Assembly: GCA_945862325.1 (NCBI GenBank)
Contig: CAMAXZ010000005.1
Location: forward strand, 62,001-126,000
Direction: 5' to 3'
From: Klebsiella pneumoniae
GTDB lineage: Bacteria > Myxococcota_A > UBA796 > SXON01
DNA: 64,000 nt
A program made the position numbers and the translations under genes. The notes beneath the pieces are model-generated. The model did not search any database, was not told the DNA's origin, and saw nothing but the letters and a program-made list of their open reading frames with translations. Shown piece after piece: positions 16,106 through 26,116 of this stretch (the stretch's first letter is position 1; each line of letters opens with the position of its first letter).

Positions 16106-16984
16106 ATGCGCATCGGCGTCATCGGCGGCAGCGGGGTCTACCAGATGGACGCCCTCACGGATGTGCACGAAGAACGGGTGTCCACGCCGTTCGGCGAGCC
16201 GTCGGACGCGCTGATTCACGGGCGGCTCCCGCTGGCCGACGGGGGCTCCGCGGAGCTCGTGTTCCTGCCGCGCCACGGCCGCGGCCATCGGTACACGCCC
16301 ACCGAGGTGCCGTACCGCGCCAACATCTACGCCCTCAAGGCGGCCGGCGTCGATTGGGTGCTGTCCGTCAGCGCGGTCGGCTCCCTCCGCGAGGACATCG
16401 CGCCCGGCGACGTGGTGGTCATCGACCAGTTCATCGACCGCACGCGCCAGCGCGCCAACACCTTCTTCGGGGACGGCGTCGTGGCGCACGTCGCGTTCGG
16501 CGATCCGGTGTGCCCGGTGCTCCGAGGGTACCTGCTCGAGGCCGCGCGCTCGTGCACCGACCGCGTACACGACGGCGGCACCTACGTGTGCATGGAAGGC
16601 CCGGCCTTCTCCACGCGCGCCGAGTCCAACCTGTACCGGTCTTGGGGAGCCCACGTCATCGGCATGACGAACCTCCCGGAGGCCAAGCTCGCCCGGGAGG
16701 CGGAGCTGTCCTACGCCACCCTGGCGATGGCCACGGACTACGACTGCTGGCATCCTCACCACGACGCGGTCACCGTCGACCAGGTGGTGGCGGTGCTCCA
16801 TGCCAATTCCGCCCTCGCCAAGAACGTCGTGGCCGCCGCGATCCCGCGCATCCTCGCGCACGAGGGCCCGCTGCCGCAGGGCCGCGCGCTCGCCAACAGC
16901 ATCATGACGGCGCCCGGGCTCGTCTCGCAAGAGACGCGGCGCGCGCTCGCCCCCATCATCGGGAAGTACCTGCCGGTGGGCTAG
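16106..16984 (+). CDS. mtnP: S-methyl-5'-thioadenosine phosphorylase / purine nucleoside phosphorylase
   Basis: The 292-residue product has the MTAP/PNP family blocks: IGVIGGSGVYQ (3-13), FLPRHGRGHRYTPTEVPYRAN (phosphate and ribose binding), VSAVGSL, YVCMEGPAFSTRAES and GMTNLPEAKLAREAE, then ATDYDCWH, where Asp is the base-specificity residue. It cleaves methylthioadenosine, from polyamine synthesis or SAM turnover, with phosphate to adenine and methylthioribose-1-phosphate. PEA after the Met-Thr pair fits MTAP rather than inosine phosphorylase. The length is normal. It heads the run toward the TPR lipoprotein, eight bases away. Confidence 0.92.
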   Translation: MRIGVIGGSGVYQMDALTDVHEERVSTPFGEPSDALIHGRLPLADGGSAELVFLPRHGRGHRYTPTEVPYRANIYALKAAGVDWVLSVSAVGSLREDIAPGDVVVIDQFIDRTRQRANTFFGDGVVAHVAFGDPVCPVLRGYLLEAARSCTDRVHDGGTYVCMEGPAFSTRAESNLYRSWGAHVIGMTNLPEAKLAREAELSYATLAMATDYDCWHPHHDAVTVDQVVAVLHANSALAKNVVAAAIPRILAHEGPLPQGRALANSIMTAPGLVSQETRRALAPIIGKYLPVG

Positions 16985-16992
16985 GAGGCGAC

Positions 16993-17745
16993 GTGACCCG
17001 CATCGCCCTGATCATCAGCGTGGTCCTCGTTGCCTGCGTGGGGCCCCAGCGCGCGTTGCGCTCGTCGGCCCGCACGGACCTCGGGGTCGCGTACTTTCGC
17101 GAAGGGGCTCCGGAGGACGCCGTGAGCGCCCTCGAAGAGGCGGTGCGCCTCGACCCGCGAAACTGGCGGGCGCACAACGCCCTCGCCGTCGTCTACGTCG
17201 CGAAGGGCCGGCCCGAGCTGGCGGAGGCGAGCTTCCGCCGCGCGCTCGGCGTAGCGCCGGAAGAGGCCGAGGTGCTCGTCTCGTTCGGCACGTACCTCGT
17301 CCGCAACGGGCGCCTCGACGAGGGGCTCGAGGCGTACGGCGCGGCCCTGCGGGACCTCGACTACCGGAACCCGGCGGTGGTCCACAGCAACCTCGCGTAC
17401 GCGCTCACGCTCGCCCGCAGCCCCGACGACGCCGTTTCCCACGCGCGCGAGGCGATCCGGCGAGCCCCCGACCTCTGCGAGGCCCACTACAACCTCGGGC
17501 TCGCCCTCGAGGCGCGCGGCGACCCCCTCGGCGCGATGGAGGCCTACCGGCGCCAGGTCGAGGTCTGCCCGAACGAGTCGATCGGCGCGCGCCTGCGGCT
17601 GGGCTGCGTGCAGTTCAGCGTCGGCATGCGCGAAGAGGGCGCCGCCGTGCTCGACACGGTCGCCGCGGCCGCCCCCCAGTCGGTGTTCGCGGAACGCGCG
17701 CACGCCTGTGTTCAGGGGCGCACGGTCGCGTCAGAGCTGGAGTGA
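16993..17745 (+). CDS. PilF-like TPR lipoprotein
   Basis: The start is GTG at 16993 after TAGGAGG. The 250-residue product begins MTRIALIISVVLVACVGP (lipid Cys15) and then carries about five TPR units: DLGVAYFREGAPEDAVSALE, AHNALAVVYVAKGRPELAEA, SFGTYLVRNGRLDEGLEAY, SNLAYALTLARSPDDAVSH and AHYNLGLALEARGDPLGAME. The architecture and length match PilF/PilW/Tgl, the outer-membrane pilotin needed for assembling the type IV pilus secretin; Tgl of Myxococcus is of this class. A RodZ-like gene follows after one base. No pil genes are nearby, so pilotin function is only likely. Confidence 0.75.
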   Translation: MTRIALIISVVLVACVGPQRALRSSARTDLGVAYFREGAPEDAVSALEEAVRLDPRNWRAHNALAVVYVAKGRPELAEASFRRALGVAPEEAEVLVSFGTYLVRNGRLDEGLEAYGAALRDLDYRNPAVVHSNLAYALTLARSPDDAVSHAREAIRRAPDLCEAHYNLGLALEARGDPLGAMEAYRRQVEVCPNESIGARLRLGCVQFSVGMREEGAAVLDTVAAAAPQSVFAERAHACVQGRTVASELE

Positions 17746-17746
17746 G

Positions 17747-18394
17747 ATGGCGCTCCACGACCACACGCTCGCCGGCGGCGCAAAGCTGAGGCGGGCCCGG
17801 GAAGCGCGCGGCCTCAGCGTCGGCGACGCCAGCCGCGCCCTGAAGATCCCCGAGCGCTACCTGGACGCTCTGGAGCGCGACGACGCGTCCGTGTTTCCGC
17901 GCGGCCCGTTCTTGTCGGCCTACCGCGGGCAATATCAACGATGGCTCGACATGGAGGCCCCGCGCCCCGCGGTGCGCCCCCACACCCCCGAGCCGACGAT
18001 CACGAGCACGGCCCCGTCGGTCCGCCGCGGTCGCGACGCGCGGCGCTTGGTCGTCGCGGCGCTCGCGGTCACCGCCGTGGCGCTGCTCGTCGTCGTCGCG
18101 CGCGGGCTGCGTCGCGACGTCGAGGAGACCACGCTCGACGTTCCACCGGATCTCACGCTCAGCGTCGGCGTCGTCGAGCAGGTGCGCGCGCGTGTGGTGG
18201 CCGACGGCCGCGAGGTGTTCCGCGGGGCGCTCAGCCCGGGCACCCAGCACCCGTTCGCCGCGCACGATCGCCTCGAGCTCGACATCGGCACGCTCGACCA
18301 GGTGACCATCTTCTACCGCGGGCAACGTCTCGAGCCGCTCGGCACCCTCGGGCGCCCGCGCACGCTCGTCTTCATCGACGACGCGGGGAGGTAG
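17747..18394 (+). CDS. RodZ-like membrane protein with cytoplasmic HTH
   Basis: The 215-residue product has an N-terminal helix-turn-helix of the RodZ type (GAKLRRAREARGLSVGDASR, then LKIPERYLDALERDD, about residues 9-55). A linker, one membrane segment (LVVAALAVTAVALLVVVARG, about 102-121) and a C-terminal beta domain like DUF4115 follow. RodZ links MreB to the cell-wall elongation machinery. The residues FLSAYRGQY match the conserved end of the HTH domain. It overlaps nothing but lies one base after the TPR lipoprotein and two bases before mgtE, so it is part of one transcript. Confidence 0.8.
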   Translation: MALHDHTLAGGAKLRRAREARGLSVGDASRALKIPERYLDALERDDASVFPRGPFLSAYRGQYQRWLDMEAPRPAVRPHTPEPTITSTAPSVRRGRDARRLVVAALAVTAVALLVVVARGLRRDVEETTLDVPPDLTLSVGVVEQVRARVVADGREVFRGALSPGTQHPFAAHDRLELDIGTLDQVTIFYRGQRLEPLGTLGRPRTLVFIDDAGR

Positions 18395-18396
18395 CG

Positions 18397-19755
18397 ATGG
18401 CGGAGACCATGCTCGGAAAGCGGGTCGATGCGATCCGCCGCCTCGCGCGGCGCGGCGCCGCCGCGCCGCTCGCGAAGGTCGCCGCGACCTCGCGCGCCGA
18501 AGACCTCGCCGCGGCGATGACGCACCTCGCGCGGCACGAGCAGCGCCTGCTCTTCGGCCAGATCCAGTCCGACGCCGTCGCCGCCGACATGCTCGTGCGC
18601 CTCTCGTCGGAGGACTTCGCGACGGTCACCGGCGACCTCCCCATCGAGCGCCTCGTGCGCCTGTTCCGGGAGACCGAGGCCGACGATCACGCGGACCTCC
18701 TCGCGCGGCTGCCAGAGGAGCGCCGCAACGCGGTGCTCCAGAAGCTCCAGGGCGAGGAGCGCGAAGAGATCGAGGAGCTCCTCGGCTACGCCCCCGACAC
18801 CGCCGGCGGCATCATGTCGCCGCTCGCGTTCCGGCTGCGCTCCGACGTGACCTGCCGCGACGCGATCGCCGCCGTGCAGGAGGCGAGCGACCACGAGCTC
18901 GTGTACTACGCGTACATCGAGGACCCCGAAGGGCAGCTCGTGGGCGTCACGTCGCTGCGCAATCTTCTAACCCACCCGCCGAGCACCCGACTCGCCGACA
19001 TCATGATCACCGACGTGATCGCCGTCGGCGCCATGGTCGACCAGGAAGAAGTGGCGCGGGTGGCCGGGCGCTACGACCTCCTCGCGGTGCCCGTGGTGGA
19101 CGAGCAGCGCCGCCTGCTCGGCATCGTCACCGTCGACGACGTCATCGACGTCATCCGCGAAGAAGCTGCGGAAGACATGTTGTTGATGGCGGGCGTCTCC
19201 GAAGAGCCGGAGGAGTCCCGCGGCGGGCGCTTCGCGGCGGCCGTTCGGCGCCTGCCGTGGCTGTTCGTCACGCTCGCGGCGAGCGTCGTGACCGCCGAGG
19301 TGATGACGCGCTTCGGCTGGGTCTTGAAGGCGGACATCGCGCTCGCGGGCTTCATCCCGATGTTGACCGGCATGGCGGGCAACGTCGGCATCCAGTCGGC
19401 CACGCTCACCGTTCGTAACATCGCCACGGGCAAGCTCGACATCGGGTCGTTCGCCTCGGCGCTGGGCGAGACGGTCACCGGCCTCATCCTCGGCGTGATC
19501 TTCGCGCTGTTCGCCGGGGTCTACTGCTTCGTGCGCTATCAGAACGTCGCCGTGGGCCTGTCGGTCTCGCTCGCGCTGATCTGCAACTGCACGTCCGCGG
19601 CGCTCATGGGCACCGCCGTGCCGTTGACCCTTCGTCGGCTCGGCGTCGACCCCGCGATCGCCACCGGACCCTTCGTCACCACCGCGATGGACGCCGTCGG
19701 CGTCACCATCTACCTGGCGTTGGCCGGGGCGCTGCTCGTCGCGCTGGACACGTGA
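18397..19755 (+). CDS. mgtE: MgtE magnesium transporter
   Basis: The 452-residue product has the MgtE N-domain (about 25-130, with LARLPEERRNAVLQKL and YAPDTAGGIMSPLAFRL), two CBS domains (about 137-255, LVGVTSLRNLL and LLGIVTVDDVIDVI) and five membrane segments (about 285-452). The pore block GNVGIQSATLTVRNIATG is intact. MgtE is a Mg2+ channel gated by Mg2+ binding between its cytoplasmic domains. The length is normal. A GGGGAGG stretch precedes the ATG. The stop overlaps the recO start (GTGA). Confidence 0.94.
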   Translation: MAETMLGKRVDAIRRLARRGAAAPLAKVAATSRAEDLAAAMTHLARHEQRLLFGQIQSDAVAADMLVRLSSEDFATVTGDLPIERLVRLFRETEADDHADLLARLPEERRNAVLQKLQGEEREEIEELLGYAPDTAGGIMSPLAFRLRSDVTCRDAIAAVQEASDHELVYYAYIEDPEGQLVGVTSLRNLLTHPPSTRLADIMITDVIAVGAMVDQEEVARVAGRYDLLAVPVVDEQRRLLGIVTVDDVIDVIREEAAEDMLLMAGVSEEPEESRGGRFAAAVRRLPWLFVTLAASVVTAEVMTRFGWVLKADIALAGFIPMLTGMAGNVGIQSATLTVRNIATGKLDIGSFASALGETVTGLILGVIFALFAGVYCFVRYQNVAVGLSVSLALICNCTSAALMGTAVPLTLRRLGVDPAIATGPFVTTAMDAVGVTIYLALAGALLVALDT

Positions 19756-20492
19756 GCGTGCGCGCGCCGCCGCGCGAAGGGGAGGGGACGGTCGTCGGCC
19801 GCCTCGACCTCGGCGAGTCCGACCGGATCCTCCGGCTCCTCACGCCCGACCGGGGGCGCGTGTCCCTGCTGGCGCGCGGCGCGCGCGCCCCGCGGAGCCG
19901 CTGGGCCTCCCTGGACCTCGCGGCCCGGGTCCGGTACGCGGCGCGGCGGAGCGGCTCCCTCGACGTGCTCGCGGTCGCCGACGTGGCGGAGGCCCGCGGG
20001 CACCTGCGCGATCGCCTCGAGGCCTTGCTCCCGGCGTTGTACGCGTGTGAGCTGTGCGGCGCCCTGGCGCGGGAAGACCATGCCGAACCTCGGCTCTTCG
20101 GGCTTCTCGAGACCGCGCTCGCGCTGCTCGAGGCCAGCAGCGGCACGCCGGGCTCGGCGTTCGTCGCCGGCCTCGAGGCCAAGGCGCTCGCGTTCGCCGG
20201 GGTCGGCCCGGTGCTCGACCGCTGCGGCGCGTGCGACGGTCCGATCGAGGCCACCATGGCGTACGCCGCGAGCGGGCTGCGTCACCCGCGGTGCGTGACG
20301 GAGGCCGACGGCGCCACGGTGCCGATGACCGGCGGGTTCGCCGCGGCCCTCCGCGCCGCCCGGGACACGCCCCTACGCGCCTTGCTCGACACGGCGTTGC
20401 CGCCCGGGCCGCTGGGCGCGCTCGCCGACACCGTCGAGGCGCACACGGGGCGCGCGCTCGCGGCGCGCGCCGCGCTCGACGTGCTACGGTGA
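19752..20492 (+). CDS. recO: DNA repair protein RecO
   Basis: GTG start coupled to mgtE; 246 residues. The N-terminal OB-fold (about 10-80) has GTVVGRLDLGESDRILRLLT and GRVSLLARGAR, and the C-terminal helical domain has a zinc site formed by CGAC with a later HPRC. RecO loads RecA onto SSB-coated single strands with RecR and anneals strands in the RecF pathway. The usual length is about 240. A lipoprotein gene follows at once. Confidence 0.9.
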   Translation: MSVRAPPREGEGTVVGRLDLGESDRILRLLTPDRGRVSLLARGARAPRSRWASLDLAARVRYAARRSGSLDVLAVADVAEARGHLRDRLEALLPALYACELCGALAREDHAEPRLFGLLETALALLEASSGTPGSAFVAGLEAKALAFAGVGPVLDRCGACDGPIEATMAYAASGLRHPRCVTEADGATVPMTGGFAAALRAARDTPLRALLDTALPPGPLGALADTVEAHTGRALAARAALDVLR

Positions 20493-20500
20493 GGCGCGAG

Positions 20501-21190
20501 ATGCACGCGTCGATCCTCGCCGTGATCGTCCTCGGCGCGTGCGCGTCGGAGCGCGGGTACCGAGGCGCCGACGACGTCGCGACCTGGAGCGGCTGGGTGT
20601 ACGCGGCCCCGCCGACCGCGGAGGAGCCGCCGACGCTCGACGTCGGCGACGTCGTGTTCCTCCCCGACGAGGGCGCGGCCGTGGCCGCGTGGTCGCCGTA
20701 CACCGACCTTCCCGCTTACCGTTCGGTCGACCTCACCCCCGGCGTCGCGGTGAGCATCGTCGTGACGGGCCCCGACGCCTACCCGGCCGTCTGGCGCGCG
20801 CAGGCCCCGGTGGCCGACGGGGCCTGGTCCAACGGCGCGCTCTTCGGGGCCCAAGCGGAGTACCTCGCCGCGACCTACGCCGACTTCGTCGACTGGGGCG
20901 TGACGCCGCCCGCGCTCGGGGAGGGGGTTCATCTCTGGGGCCGCCCGCTCGTGCCGGAAGACTGGACCTGCGACGAGGTCCGCGTCGGGGCGCGACCGGC
21001 CGATCTGTGCCTGACGATCCGCGAAGATGGCCGGCTCTGGCCGACCGTCTCCGGCCCCGTCGACCGATTCTACGTCTTCGGCCTCGACGCGGGCGAGGTC
21101 GTCCTCACCGCCGACGGCTTCGAGGAGCGATGGGTCGCGCCGGCCGGCTCCGTGGTGTTCGCGTACTGGTTGTGGAAGGAGCCCGTATGA
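20501..21190 (+). CDS. lipoprotein of unknown function
   Basis: The ATG at 20501 has GAGG seven bases before it; a GTG at 20489 overlapping the recO stop would add four residues including two Arg. The 229-residue product begins MHASILAVIVLGACASE with a lipobox at Cys14. The mature part is aromatic-rich (WSGWVYAAPP, FVDWGVTPP, VVFAYWLWKEP) and beta-rich, with two more cysteines (WTCDEV, DLCLTI). No family recognised. Its stop overlaps the next lipoprotein start (ATGA), so the two are made together. Confidence 0.65.
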   Translation: MHASILAVIVLGACASERGYRGADDVATWSGWVYAAPPTAEEPPTLDVGDVVFLPDEGAAVAAWSPYTDLPAYRSVDLTPGVAVSIVVTGPDAYPAVWRAQAPVADGAWSNGALFGAQAEYLAATYADFVDWGVTPPALGEGVHLWGRPLVPEDWTCDEVRVGARPADLCLTIREDGRLWPTVSGPVDRFYVFGLDAGEVVLTADGFEERWVAPAGSVVFAYWLWKEPV

Positions 21191-21885
21191 TCCTGATCTT
21201 GCTGATGGCTTGCGAGCCTCTCCCCACGACCGTGGCGCTCTCGGGCACGGTGCTGGACGCGCCGGACGGTGAGGGGAGCCCCGTCGCGGGCGCGTCCGTC
21301 GTCACCTTCGACGACGCCCTCGAGACCGTCGGCGAGGCCGTCACCGACGCAGCCGGCGCGTTCGAGGTGGACGTCCCCGCGGGCTACGCCTTCTTCCTAC
21401 ACGTCGACGCCGACGCCCGCGTCCCGACGGCGTTCTCGGGCACCGCGGGGCTGACCGACTTCGGCGCGGGCGACGGGTACCCGTGGTCGGCCGACCAGGC
21501 GTGGGTCGACGCGCAGCGCGCCGACTTCGCCGGGTGCGGGACCGCCGGCGACGCGGGCGCGATCGTCGCGGGAGAGGCGCGCGTCCCGTTGGCGGGCGGC
21601 GCCTCCACGCCGCTCGTCCCCGACGTCACGGTCGAGGCGATCGGCGCGGACGGCGTCACGCGCGTCGCGTGCTACCTGCCGGTCGACGACGCGGGCACCG
21701 CGGGCGTCGAGACCGGGGAGAGCGGCCGATTTGCCGTGTTCGGGCTCCCCGCGGGGCCGGCCCTCGTCTCCCTCAACTGGACCCTCGACTCCGGGGCCTA
21801 CACCATCACCGACTACCGGTTCGTGTTGCCCGAGGGGGGGGTGGTTCCCCTGTTCCCCGCCTACGTGTACGACGGCACACGGTGA
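21187..21885 (+). CDS. lipoprotein with carboxypeptidase-regulatory-like beta domain
   Basis: AAGGAG lies five bases before the ATG at 21187, which overlaps the preceding stop. The 232-residue product begins MILILLMACEPLP with Cys at 9 and no basic residue. The mature N-terminal part (TVALSGTVLDAPDGEGSPV, then AVTDAAGAFEVDVPAGYAF) is a transthyretin-like carboxypeptidase regulatory (Peptidase_M14 regulatory) fold. The C-terminal half repeats a similar pattern (GETGESGRFAVFGLPAG-like). Such domains are structural or carbohydrate-binding modules. Glu follows the Cys. Probably a surface lipoprotein paired with its upstream neighbour. Confidence 0.65.
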   Translation: MILILLMACEPLPTTVALSGTVLDAPDGEGSPVAGASVVTFDDALETVGEAVTDAAGAFEVDVPAGYAFFLHVDADARVPTAFSGTAGLTDFGAGDGYPWSADQAWVDAQRADFAGCGTAGDAGAIVAGEARVPLAGGASTPLVPDVTVEAIGADGVTRVACYLPVDDAGTAGVETGESGRFAVFGLPAGPALVSLNWTLDSGAYTITDYRFVLPEGGVVPLFPAYVYDGTR

Positions 21886-21967
21886 GCGTTCTCTGCCGGT
21901 CGGGTTGCCAAGCACCCGGTTTCGCACTAACGTCGCGCCGTTCCAAACCCAAGCACCGGAGTTTTCC

Positions 21968-22276
21968 ATGGGCCAGATGATCACCAAGCCGGACGTGAAC
22001 CCCATCATCATCGCGGTCGCCCAGTGGTTCGGCTTCGGCGCCCTCGGGTACTACCTGATGGGCCAGCAGAAGAAGGCGATGTACGCCGCGGGCATCGTGT
22101 TCGCGCTCTTCGTCCTCTCTGTCTGCACCCTCGGCATCGGCAGCATCGCGCTCCCCATCGCCGCCGTCATCTTCATCTACGACGGCTACCTCGTCGCCCA
22201 GAAGCTCGCGTCCGGCCAGGCGGTCGGTGAGAACGAGAACGGCCTCGAGTTCCTGAACGCCGTCTTCAAGGACTGA
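21968..22276 (+). CDS. small two-helix membrane protein
   Basis: The 102-residue product has two membrane helices: about 13-30 (IIIAVAQWFGFGALGYYLMG) and 39-72 (AGIVFALFVLSVC to AAVIFIYDGY). QQKKA lies between them and a polar C-terminal tail follows. The pattern resembles TM2-like small proteins of unknown role. The start at 21968 lies about ten bases after GGAG. It is the first gene after an 82-base gap and may be the head of the transcript with the next gene. Confidence 0.65.
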   Translation: MGQMITKPDVNPIIIAVAQWFGFGALGYYLMGQQKKAMYAAGIVFALFVLSVCTLGIGSIALPIAAVIFIYDGYLVAQKLASGQAVGENENGLEFLNAVFKD

Positions 22277-22284
22277 TCGTCCTT

Positions 22285-23232
22285 TTGGGCCCTGCCGCCT
22301 TCGGCCTCCACGCCCCTCACGCCTGGCTCGTGCGGGGCCTCGTCGAGGCCGGCGTGCCCGAGGGCTCCGACGTCGCCACCGGCGCCTTCACCGTCGCGCG
22401 TGACGGCGCCGTGGTGGTGGTCTTTCCGGGGGCTCCCGGCGATCCTCCGTCGGAGGTGTCCCTTCACCGGCTCGTCGGCCCCGACGGCGCCGCCGAGTGG
22501 ATCGCGCGCTGCCCGGAGACCCTCCTCCGGCAGGCGTTCCCCGAGGCGCCGCTCCAGACCCTCGGGGCGCGTGTGGCGGAGCACCTCCGCGCTCACGACG
22601 CCGCCTTCGCGCAGTGGCGCGCCGGCGGCGGCGCGCCGTCCTGGGCCGAGCGCGCCGGAATCACCGAGGTTCGTGGCGACCATCCGCCTGACCCTGCCTG
22701 GGCCCGCGCGCTCGTCGACCTGCGCCGGCAAGGGCGCAGCATCGCGGACGGGCCGCGGTTCGGGTGGTGGAACGCCGGCGCCGCCGCCGGGGCGCCGACG
22801 ATCGCCGCCGGCCGAGGCGCCGACCGGGTCTGGAACATCGGGCCGCCCGAGCGCGCGAACCCCGAGATCGTCGCCCATCTCGCCTCGCTGCGCACCGCGG
22901 GGATCGGCGCGTTGTTCATCGGGGGCCTGCAGGTGGCGGCGGGCCTCGCCGCGACCGCGCTGCTCGTCGGCGTCGGCGTCACCTACGGCCTGCCCTCCGT
23001 CTGGGCTCAGCCGAGCGCCCTGCTCGCCGTCGTGTTCGGGGTCCCCGCCGGCTTCGCCCAGATCGCCCTGGCCGGGCTCCTGCGCAGCGCGAAGCTCCGT
23101 GGCGCGTGCTGGGCCCTCGCGGCCATCGGCCTCCTGCCGTGCACCGGCCCGTGCTGCTTCGTCTCGTTCCCCATGTCCGCGTGGGTCATGTGGCTCCTCG
23201 CGGACGAGCGCTCCGCCGTGGCATTCGACTGA
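22285..23232 (+). CDS. membrane protein of unknown function
   Basis: TTG start eight bases after the preceding stop; 315 residues. The soluble N-terminal region (1-205) is rich in Ala, Arg and Pro, with [12 protein letters not shown]. About four hydrophobic helices follow (about 212-310), including [20 protein letters not shown] and a Cys-rich stretch ([10 protein letters not shown]). No transporter or enzyme motif is seen. The N-terminal start is weakly supported because TTG has no clear ribosome site. Function unknown. Confidence 0.55.
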   Translation: MGPAAFGLHAPHAWLVRGLVEAGVPEGSDVATGAFTVARDGAVVVVFPGAPGDPPSEVSLHRLVGPDGAAEWIARCPETLLRQAFPEAPLQTLGARVAEHLRAHDAAFAQWRAGGGAPSWAERAGITEVRGDHPPDPAWARALVDLRRQGRSIADGPRFGWWNAGAAAGAPTIAAGRGADRVWNIGPPERANPEIVAHLASLRTAGIGALFIGGLQVAAGLAATALLVGVGVTYGLPSVWAQPSALLAVVFGVPAGFAQIALAGLLRSAKLRGACWALAAIGLLPCTGPCCFVSFPMSAWVMWLLADERSAVAFD

Positions 23233-23275
23233 GCGCCCCCGGCGGGGTAGAAGCGGGGTTCGGGGGAGACCGCCG

Positions 23276-24127
23276 GTGACGTTCCAGGACCTCATCCTGA
23301 GGCTGCAGGCTTACTGGGGCGCCCAGGGCTGCGCCATCCTGCAGCCGTACGACATGGAGATGGGCGCCGGCACGTTTCATTGGGCGACGTTCCTCCGTCC
23401 GCTCGGTCCGAAGCCGTGGCGGTGCTGCTACGTCCAGCCCTGTCGTCGCCCGGCCGACGCCCGCTACGGCGAAAACCCGAATCGCCTCGGGCATTATTAT
23501 CAGTTCCAAGTGCTCATGAAGCCGAGCCCGGCGGACGTCCAGCGGCTCTACCTCGGCTCCCTCGAGGCCATCGGGCTCGATCTGCGCAAGCACGACGTCC
23601 GCTTCGTCGAGGACGACTGGGAGTCTCCCACCCTGGGCGCCTGGGGCCTCGGCTGGGAGGTCTGGCTCGACGGCATGGAGGTCACCCAGTTCACCTACTT
23701 CCAGCAGGTCGGTGGCATCGAGGTGGCGCCGGTCAGCGTCGAGCTCACCTACGGGCTCGAGCGCCTGGCGATGTACCTCCAGAACGTCGACAATTGTTAC
23801 GACCTCGTCTGGGTGCCCGGGGTGACCTACCGCGACGTGTACCACCGCAACGAGGTCGAGCAGTCGCGCTACAACTTCGAGCTCGCGGACACGGACATGT
23901 TGTTCCGCGGCTTCGAGGCGGCGCGCGTCGAGTGCGAGCGCCTGTGCGGGGCCGGGGCGCCGTTGCCGGCGTACGACCACGTCATCCGCTGCTCGCACGC
24001 CTTCAACCTCCTCCAGGCGCGCGGCGCGATCAGCGTCGCCGAGCGCGCGCAGTACCTCAAGCGGGTGCGCGACCTCGCGTGCCTCGTCGCGCGGACCTGG
24101 ACCGACGGCGAAGGGGCGGCGTCGTGA
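23276..24127 (+). CDS. glyQ: glycyl-tRNA synthetase alpha subunit
   Basis: The GTG at 23276 follows GGGGGAG. The 283-residue product is a complete alpha subunit of the tetrameric (alpha2beta2) bacterial GlyRS. It shows [79 protein letters not shown] and the C-terminal [16 protein letters not shown]. It forms the catalytic core that activates glycine. The stop overlaps the glyS start (GTGA). Confidence 0.96.
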   Translation: MTFQDLILRLQAYWGAQGCAILQPYDMEMGAGTFHWATFLRPLGPKPWRCCYVQPCRRPADARYGENPNRLGHYYQFQVLMKPSPADVQRLYLGSLEAIGLDLRKHDVRFVEDDWESPTLGAWGLGWEVWLDGMEVTQFTYFQQVGGIEVAPVSVELTYGLERLAMYLQNVDNCYDLVWVPGVTYRDVYHRNEVEQSRYNFELADTDMLFRGFEAARVECERLCGAGAPLPAYDHVIRCSHAFNLLQARGAISVAERAQYLKRVRDLACLVARTWTDGEGAAS

Positions 24128-26103
24128 GCGGCCTCTTCCTCGAGATCGGCACGGAGGAGCTCCCCGCGCGGTTCGCCGCGCCCGCCGCCGAGGCGCTCGC
24201 CGCGGCCACCGACAAGCTGCTCGGCGCGATCCCCCACGGCGCGCTGCGCGTGTACGGCACCCCGCGTCGGCTCGCCGTCGCCGTGCCCGACGTCGCCCCG
24301 GCGCGGCCCAGCGTCACGCGCCTCGTCACCGGCCCGCCCGCCGCTGCCGATCCCGCGCCGTTCGCGCGGGGCCGCGGGGTCGACGTCTCCGCGCTCCGTC
24401 AGGTCGACGGGCCGAAAGGCAAGGTCTGGGCGTTCGATCAGGCGCAGGGCGGCGAGCCCACGCGCGACGTGGTCGCCGCGGGCCTCGAGGAGCTCGTGCT
24501 CGGCCTCCCGTTCAAGCGCACGATGCGGTGGGGCTCCGGGGCCGCGCGCTTCGGTCGGCCGATCCGGCACGTGTGCGCCGTGCTCGACGGCGAGCGGGTG
24601 CCCGCGCGGGTCGCGGGCCTCGACACGGTGTCGACCTCCGACGGTCACTGGCTCCTCGCTCCGGAGCGCTTCGAGGTGCGCGACGCGGCCCAGTGGCTCG
24701 ACGCGCTGCGGGCCCGGTACGTCCTCGCCGATCGCGCCGAGCGCCGCGACGTCATCCTCGCCGCGCTCGAGGCCGCGGCCGCCGCGCACGGCGCCCTCGC
24801 GCGCTTCGACGAAGCCCTGCTCGACGAGGTGACCGACCTCGTCGAGGCCCCGTCGGTCGTCCCCGGCCGGTTCGCCGAGGCGCTGCTCGCCCTCCCGCCC
24901 CGCCTGCTCGTCGAGTCCATGAAGGTGAACCAGCGGTACTTCCCGCTCTACGACGCCGCCGACGGCGCGTTGACCGCGCGCTTCCTCGTGGTCACCAACA
25001 ACCCCGCGGGGGACCCCGAGCTCATCGGCCAGGGCAACGCCCGGGTGCTCGCGGCGCGCTTCCACGACGCGCGCTTCTTCTACGCGGAAGACCGGAAGCA
25101 GCCGCTCGCCTCGCACCGCGCGCGGCTCGAGGGCATGACGTGGATCCGCGGCCTGGGCACGATGGCCGAGCGGCAGGACGAGGTGTGCGCCGCGGCGGTG
25201 CGCCTCGCGGTCAAGCTCGAGGCCGACCCCGCCCAGGTCGAAGCTGCCGGCAAGCTCTGCAAGTGCGATCTGACGACGCAGATGGTGGGCGAGTTCCCCG
25301 AGCTGCAGGGCCACGTCGGCCGCCTGCTCGCCGAGGCCGACGGCGTCGCGCCGCTCACCGCGCTCGCCATCGAAGAGCACTACCTTCCGCGCTTCGCGGG
25401 CGACGCCACGCCGAGCACCCGCGCCGGCTGCGCCCTCGCCCTCGCCGAGCGCCTCACCCTGCTCGCGCGGGCCTTCGCCGCCGGCCTCGCGCCGAAGGGC
25501 AGCGCGGACCCCCAGGGCCTCCGGCGCGCCGCCAACGGGGTGGTCGCGATCCTGCTCGACGCCGGCGTGCGCATCGACCTCCGCACCCTGTTCCGGGTCG
25601 CCGGCGCCACCGCGTCCGACGAGCTCGTGGACTTCGTCGTGGCACGCCTCCGCGCGACCCTGCTCGCCGACGGCATCGCCACCGACCTCGTCGAGGCCGT
25701 CCTCGCGGCGGACAGCACCGACCTCTCCTGGGCCGCGGCGCGCGCGCGCGCTTTGCACGCGCTCGTCCGCGCCGACGCGTTCGGTCCGGTGCGCCGTACC
25801 TTCCGACGCGTCGCCGGGCTCGCCGCCGAGCACGGCCGCGACTCGTGCGACCCGCGGCGCTTCGTCGAGCCGGTCGAGCACGCCCTGTACGACGCGCTGG
25901 CCAGCCTGCCGCCCGTCGGGGCCGACCTCGACGCGGAGCTCGCCGCGCTGGCCGAGCTGCGCCCGCGCGTGGACGCCTTCTTCGACACGGTGCTCGTGAT
26001 GTGCGAGGACACCGACGTCCGTGACAACCGGCTCGGACTGCTCCGCGCGATCATGGCGCGCTTCGGCGCGCTCGCGGACTTCTCGCGCCTCTCTACCGAG
26101 TGA
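24124..26103 (+). CDS. glyS: glycyl-tRNA synthetase beta subunit
   Basis: GTG start coupled to glyQ; 659 residues, slightly short of the usual 690. Family blocks include [14 protein letters not shown] (4-17), [72 protein letters not shown] and [13 protein letters not shown]. The beta subunit binds tRNA-Gly and carries the C-terminal anticodon-binding region. Its stop is 13 bases before ppdK. Confidence 0.95.
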   Translation: MSGLFLEIGTEELPARFAAPAAEALAAATDKLLGAIPHGALRVYGTPRRLAVAVPDVAPARPSVTRLVTGPPAAADPAPFARGRGVDVSALRQVDGPKGKVWAFDQAQGGEPTRDVVAAGLEELVLGLPFKRTMRWGSGAARFGRPIRHVCAVLDGERVPARVAGLDTVSTSDGHWLLAPERFEVRDAAQWLDALRARYVLADRAERRDVILAALEAAAAAHGALARFDEALLDEVTDLVEAPSVVPGRFAEALLALPPRLLVESMKVNQRYFPLYDAADGALTARFLVVTNNPAGDPELIGQGNARVLAARFHDARFFYAEDRKQPLASHRARLEGMTWIRGLGTMAERQDEVCAAAVRLAVKLEADPAQVEAAGKLCKCDLTTQMVGEFPELQGHVGRLLAEADGVAPLTALAIEEHYLPRFAGDATPSTRAGCALALAERLTLLARAFAAGLAPKGSADPQGLRRAANGVVAILLDAGVRIDLRTLFRVAGATASDELVDFVVARLRATLLADGIATDLVEAVLAADSTDLSWAAARARALHALVRADAFGPVRRTFRRVAGLAAEHGRDSCDPRRFVEPVEHALYDALASLPPVGADLDAELAALAELRPRVDAFFDTVLVMCEDTDVRDNRLGLLRAIMARFGALADFSRLSTE

Positions 26104-26116
26104 ACCAGGAGTTTCC